Positions 6,268 through 8,025 of a stretch of 8,025 nucleotides of DNA are shown here, piece by piece. Every line of letters starts with the position of its first letter. Positions within the stretch are counted from its first letter, which is position 1. The DNA is from an uncultured Sutterella sp. (GTDB taxonomy: Bacteria > Pseudomonadota > Gammaproteobacteria > Burkholderiales > Burkholderiaceae_F). The stretch spans positions 1 to 8,025 of the forward strand of contig USAL01000087.1 in the NCBI GenBank assembly GCA_900552545.1. The letters are read 5' to 3'. The notes under the pieces are model-generated. The model was not told where the DNA came from. It saw only the letters and a program-made list of their open reading frames with translations, and made no database searches. Made by a program: the position numbers and the translations under genes.

Positions 6268-6768
6268 CTTTCTCTTTCTCCTCTTCTCTCCACCTGCGGC
6301 CTCAAGCGGTTTTCACGCACCGCACCAACGGAGCGTCGTTCAAAACAGACCTCTTGCCTCCCCTTTGAGCGACTCAAAAAAGCACTTCTTTTGGGCACCA
6401 ACGAAAAAGGCCAAAGTCGCGATTTTGCGACGATTTGAATCACCCTTGATCGTGCGAACAAACCGCCTTATCCGATCGACCGAATCCTGCTTAAGCCTTT
6501 CGGGGCACCCATTGCAGCGAAATTTTCGTTAGCAAAAGGATCGTCCCGTCGGTTTTCAATGCCCGTTCAAACGCCCGAGAAGTTTTCGATTTTCGATAAA
6601 AGCTTATTTCATTTTTCTCGAAATAGGAAAGGAAACCGACCATTTCAGAAAAACTGCACGACGCCTACAGTACTTCTTGACAGAGCGCCGGCAAAGCGAA
6701 ATTTCCTTTTTCTTTCAATGAGAAATGAGCTTTGCCCGGACGCCATCCACAATGAGGAGATAGACATC
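6268..6768. promoter_or_regulatory. Divergent intergenic region between the LysR-type gene and assT
   Basis: This 501-bp stretch has no convincing gene and is richer in A and T than the flanking genes, especially at 6580-6660. It holds a tandem TTTTCGAT direct repeat (6583-6597), whose TTTCGA (6591-6596) is inverted as TCGAAA (6618-6623). It also holds inverted repeats TTTGAG-CGA-CTCAAA (6364-6378) and GTCGC-GATTTT-GCGAC (6416-6431), and the palindrome GAAATTTC (6698-6705). These are candidate binding sites for the LysR-type protein. The ribosome site of the regulator lies at the left end (minus strand) and that of assT at 6754-6759. Confidence 0.55.
6677..6705 (+). promoter_or_regulatory. 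Possible assT promoter
   Basis: A perfect -35 hexamer TTGACA lies at 6677-6682, about 86 bases before the assT start. The -10 position 16-18 bases further on is AT-rich (AAATTTC) but matches TATAAT poorly. Such a weak -10 box would suit an activator-dependent promoter, but this is only a candidate. Confidence 0.35.
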
Positions 6769-8025
6769 ATGACAGTCAATATCGGCCGCCGCACTTTGGT
6801 TCTGAGCACCATGGCCGCCGTCGTAGCGAGTTCCTTTTCCGGACACGCGGCCGCCTCGGGCGGCGCATCCGGCCCGCGCGTGACCTTCGCCCCGCAGGGG
6901 AAGTTGGGCGAAATCATCGTCAACCCGTACAAGATTGCGCCGCTTACGGCCATCATCAAGAACGGCGGCTATGAGCTCACCGAAGCGACCGTGCGCATCG
7001 TCCCGAAGAAGGACGGCCAGGAAATCAAGTACAAGGTAAGCCGCAGCGAGCTTCTCACCCATGCCGGCATTCCGGTCTTCGGCCTTTATCCCGACTACAA
7101 CAACACGGTCGAGGTGACCTACACGCGCAAGTTCAACGGCAAGTCCGAAAAGATTTCCGAGAAGTACACGATCTACACCGCGCCCGTCTACCACGAGGTC
7201 AACGGCGACCCGACGCTCACGCACAACATGTTTGAGACCGAGGTCGTGAAGATGGATCCGAAGTTCTCGGATCGTCTCTATCTCGTCAACAACCTCATGC
7301 AGCAGTACGCCAAGGCAACGCGCATGATCTGGAACAACCCCAACGGCGGCGCCATGGAGTGGAACTTCTACCCGATGAACGCCATCATCGACACCCGCGG
7401 CGAAGTCCGCTGGTACATGCACGTCGAGCCGATCTACGACGTCGAGCAGATGTACCGCTCGGGCGTGATGATGGGCTTTCAGCAGGACGAGGACGGCAAC
7501 ATCACCTGGGGTTACGGCCAGCGCTACGTGAAGTACGACCTGATGGGCCGCGAGATCTTCAACCGCCGCCTGCCCTCGGGCTACATCGACTTCTCGCACT
7601 CGCTTGACAATGCGCAGAACGGCCACATGCTCATCCGCGCCGCAAGCGGCGACTACCGCCGTCCCGACAACAAGCGCGTGCGCACGGTGCGCGACGTGAG
7701 CGTCGAAGTCGACGGCAACGGCAAGGTGGGCGACGAATTCCGTCTGTGGGAGATTCTCGATCCGTACCGCGACAACGTCATGAAGGTGCTCGATCAGGGT
7801 GCCGTGTGCCTCAACATCGACGCGAGCCAGGCCGGCAAGACGCTTTCGGCCGAAGACATCGCCAAGCTTGACGCCAGCGACAAGTTCGGCGACATCGTGG
7901 GCACGGGCCCGGGCCGCAACTGGGCGCACGTCAACTCGGTCGACTACGACCCGCCCGACGACAGCATCATCAACAGCTCGCGCCACCAGTCTGCGATCGT
8001 CAAGATCGGCCGCGACAAGAAGGTG
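6769..8025 (+). CDS. assT: Aryl-sulfate sulfotransferase (AssT), 5' part
   Basis: This gene runs off the window; 419 codons are visible of an expected 590-620. AssT enzymes are periplasmic and move a sulfuryl group from one phenolic ester to another phenol without PAPS, through a sulfated histidine. The N-terminus (residues 1-28) is an export signal with GRRTLVL, resembling a Tat signal, and a likely cleavage after GHA. An immunoglobulin-like N-terminal domain (about 36-140) leads into the beta-propeller with Asp/Gly/Trp-rich blades. Active-site counterparts are visible: H277 in DFSHSLD, H387 in NWAHVNSVDYD and R405 in SSRHQSA. The 18-residue spacing between the last two matches His356 and Arg374 of the E. 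coli enzyme. The catalytic His (E. coli His436) and the nearby disulfide pair would lie beyond the window. The ATG at 6769 has GAGGAG nine bases upstream. The divergent LysR-type gene is the likely regulator. Confidence 0.93.
   Translation, partial: MTVNIGRRTLVLSTMAAVVASSFSGHAAASGGASGPRVTFAPQGKLGEIIVNPYKIAPLTAIIKNGGYELTEATVRIVPKKDGQEIKYKVSRSELLTHAGIPVFGLYPDYNNTVEVTYTRKFNGKSEKISEKYTIYTAPVYHEVNGDPTLTHNMFETEVVKMDPKFSDRLYLVNNLMQQYAKATRMIWNNPNGGAMEWNFYPMNAIIDTRGEVRWYMHVEPIYDVEQMYRSGVMMGFQQDEDGNITWGYGQRYVKYDLMGREIFNRRLPSGYIDFSHSLDNAQNGHMLIRAASGDYRRPDNKRVRTVRDVSVEVDGNGKVGDEFRLWEILDPYRDNVMKVLDQGAVCLNIDASQAGKTLSAEDIAKLDASDKFGDIVGTGPGRNWAHVNSVDYDPPDDSIINSSRHQSAIVKIGRDKKV

Noticed and set aside
6224..6532. 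Small plus-strand open frame in the divergent region
   Set aside because: It begins inside the LysR-type gene on the opposite strand, has no ribosome site, and its translation is low-complexity with no similarity I recognise.
6715..7986. Minus-strand open frame of 423 codons opposite assT
   Set aside because: Its Val/His/Asp-rich translation is typical of antisense in GC-rich genes, and the plus strand carries clear AssT active-site motifs.

Overview
The window looks like part of a chromosome from a GC-rich Gram-negative proteobacterium. An aryl-sulfate sulfotransferase, a RarD-type transporter, RR-type export signals and the codon use together suggest a gut Burkholderiales of the Sutterella/Parasutterella kind. 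That taxonomic call is inference from gene content, because no marker gene is present. Six complete genes lie on the minus strand and one partial gene on the plus strand. I see no tRNA, rRNA, CRISPR array or insertion sequence.

Layout from left to right. Positions 1-60 hold terminator-like hairpins, the first cut by the window edge. Positions 84-1301 and 1467-2669 (minus) are two tandem, colinear paralogous M20D-type metallo-amidohydrolases. The 165 bp between them holds two strong hairpins, one with a T-run on the minus strand, so the copies are probably separate transcription units. The downstream-transcribed copy (84-1301) would then need its own promoter. A further hairpin lies in the leader of the 1467-2669 gene.

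Positions 2965-3555 (minus) encode an exported single-domain DsbA/DsbG-like thiol oxidoreductase (CPDC) with an RR-type signal. Positions 3664-4116 (minus) encode a small exported protein that is mostly a 17-residue YD..GRY.GR.DA.GR repeat. Positions 4259-5179 (minus) encode a RarD-like EamA transporter. Positions 5263-6267 (minus) encode a LysR-family regulator. A 501-bp AT-richer divergent region separates this regulator from the plus-strand sulfotransferase gene assT (6769 to past the window end).

Functionally, the best-supported module is the divergent LysR / assT pair. A regulator probably controls a periplasmic enzyme that moves sulfuryl groups between phenols. AssT enzymes usually need a periplasmic disulfide machinery (DsbL/DsbI in uropathogenic E. 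coli). A Dsb-like gene is present about 3.2 kb away, but its sequence does not show that it serves AssT. The two amidohydrolases probably cleave N-acyl or amino-acyl amides in the cytoplasm. Nothing here amounts to a clearly new multi-gene system. The least ordinary items are the repeat protein, the RR-type signals on the Dsb-like protein and AssT, and the hairpin-rich spacers around the amidohydrolase pair.
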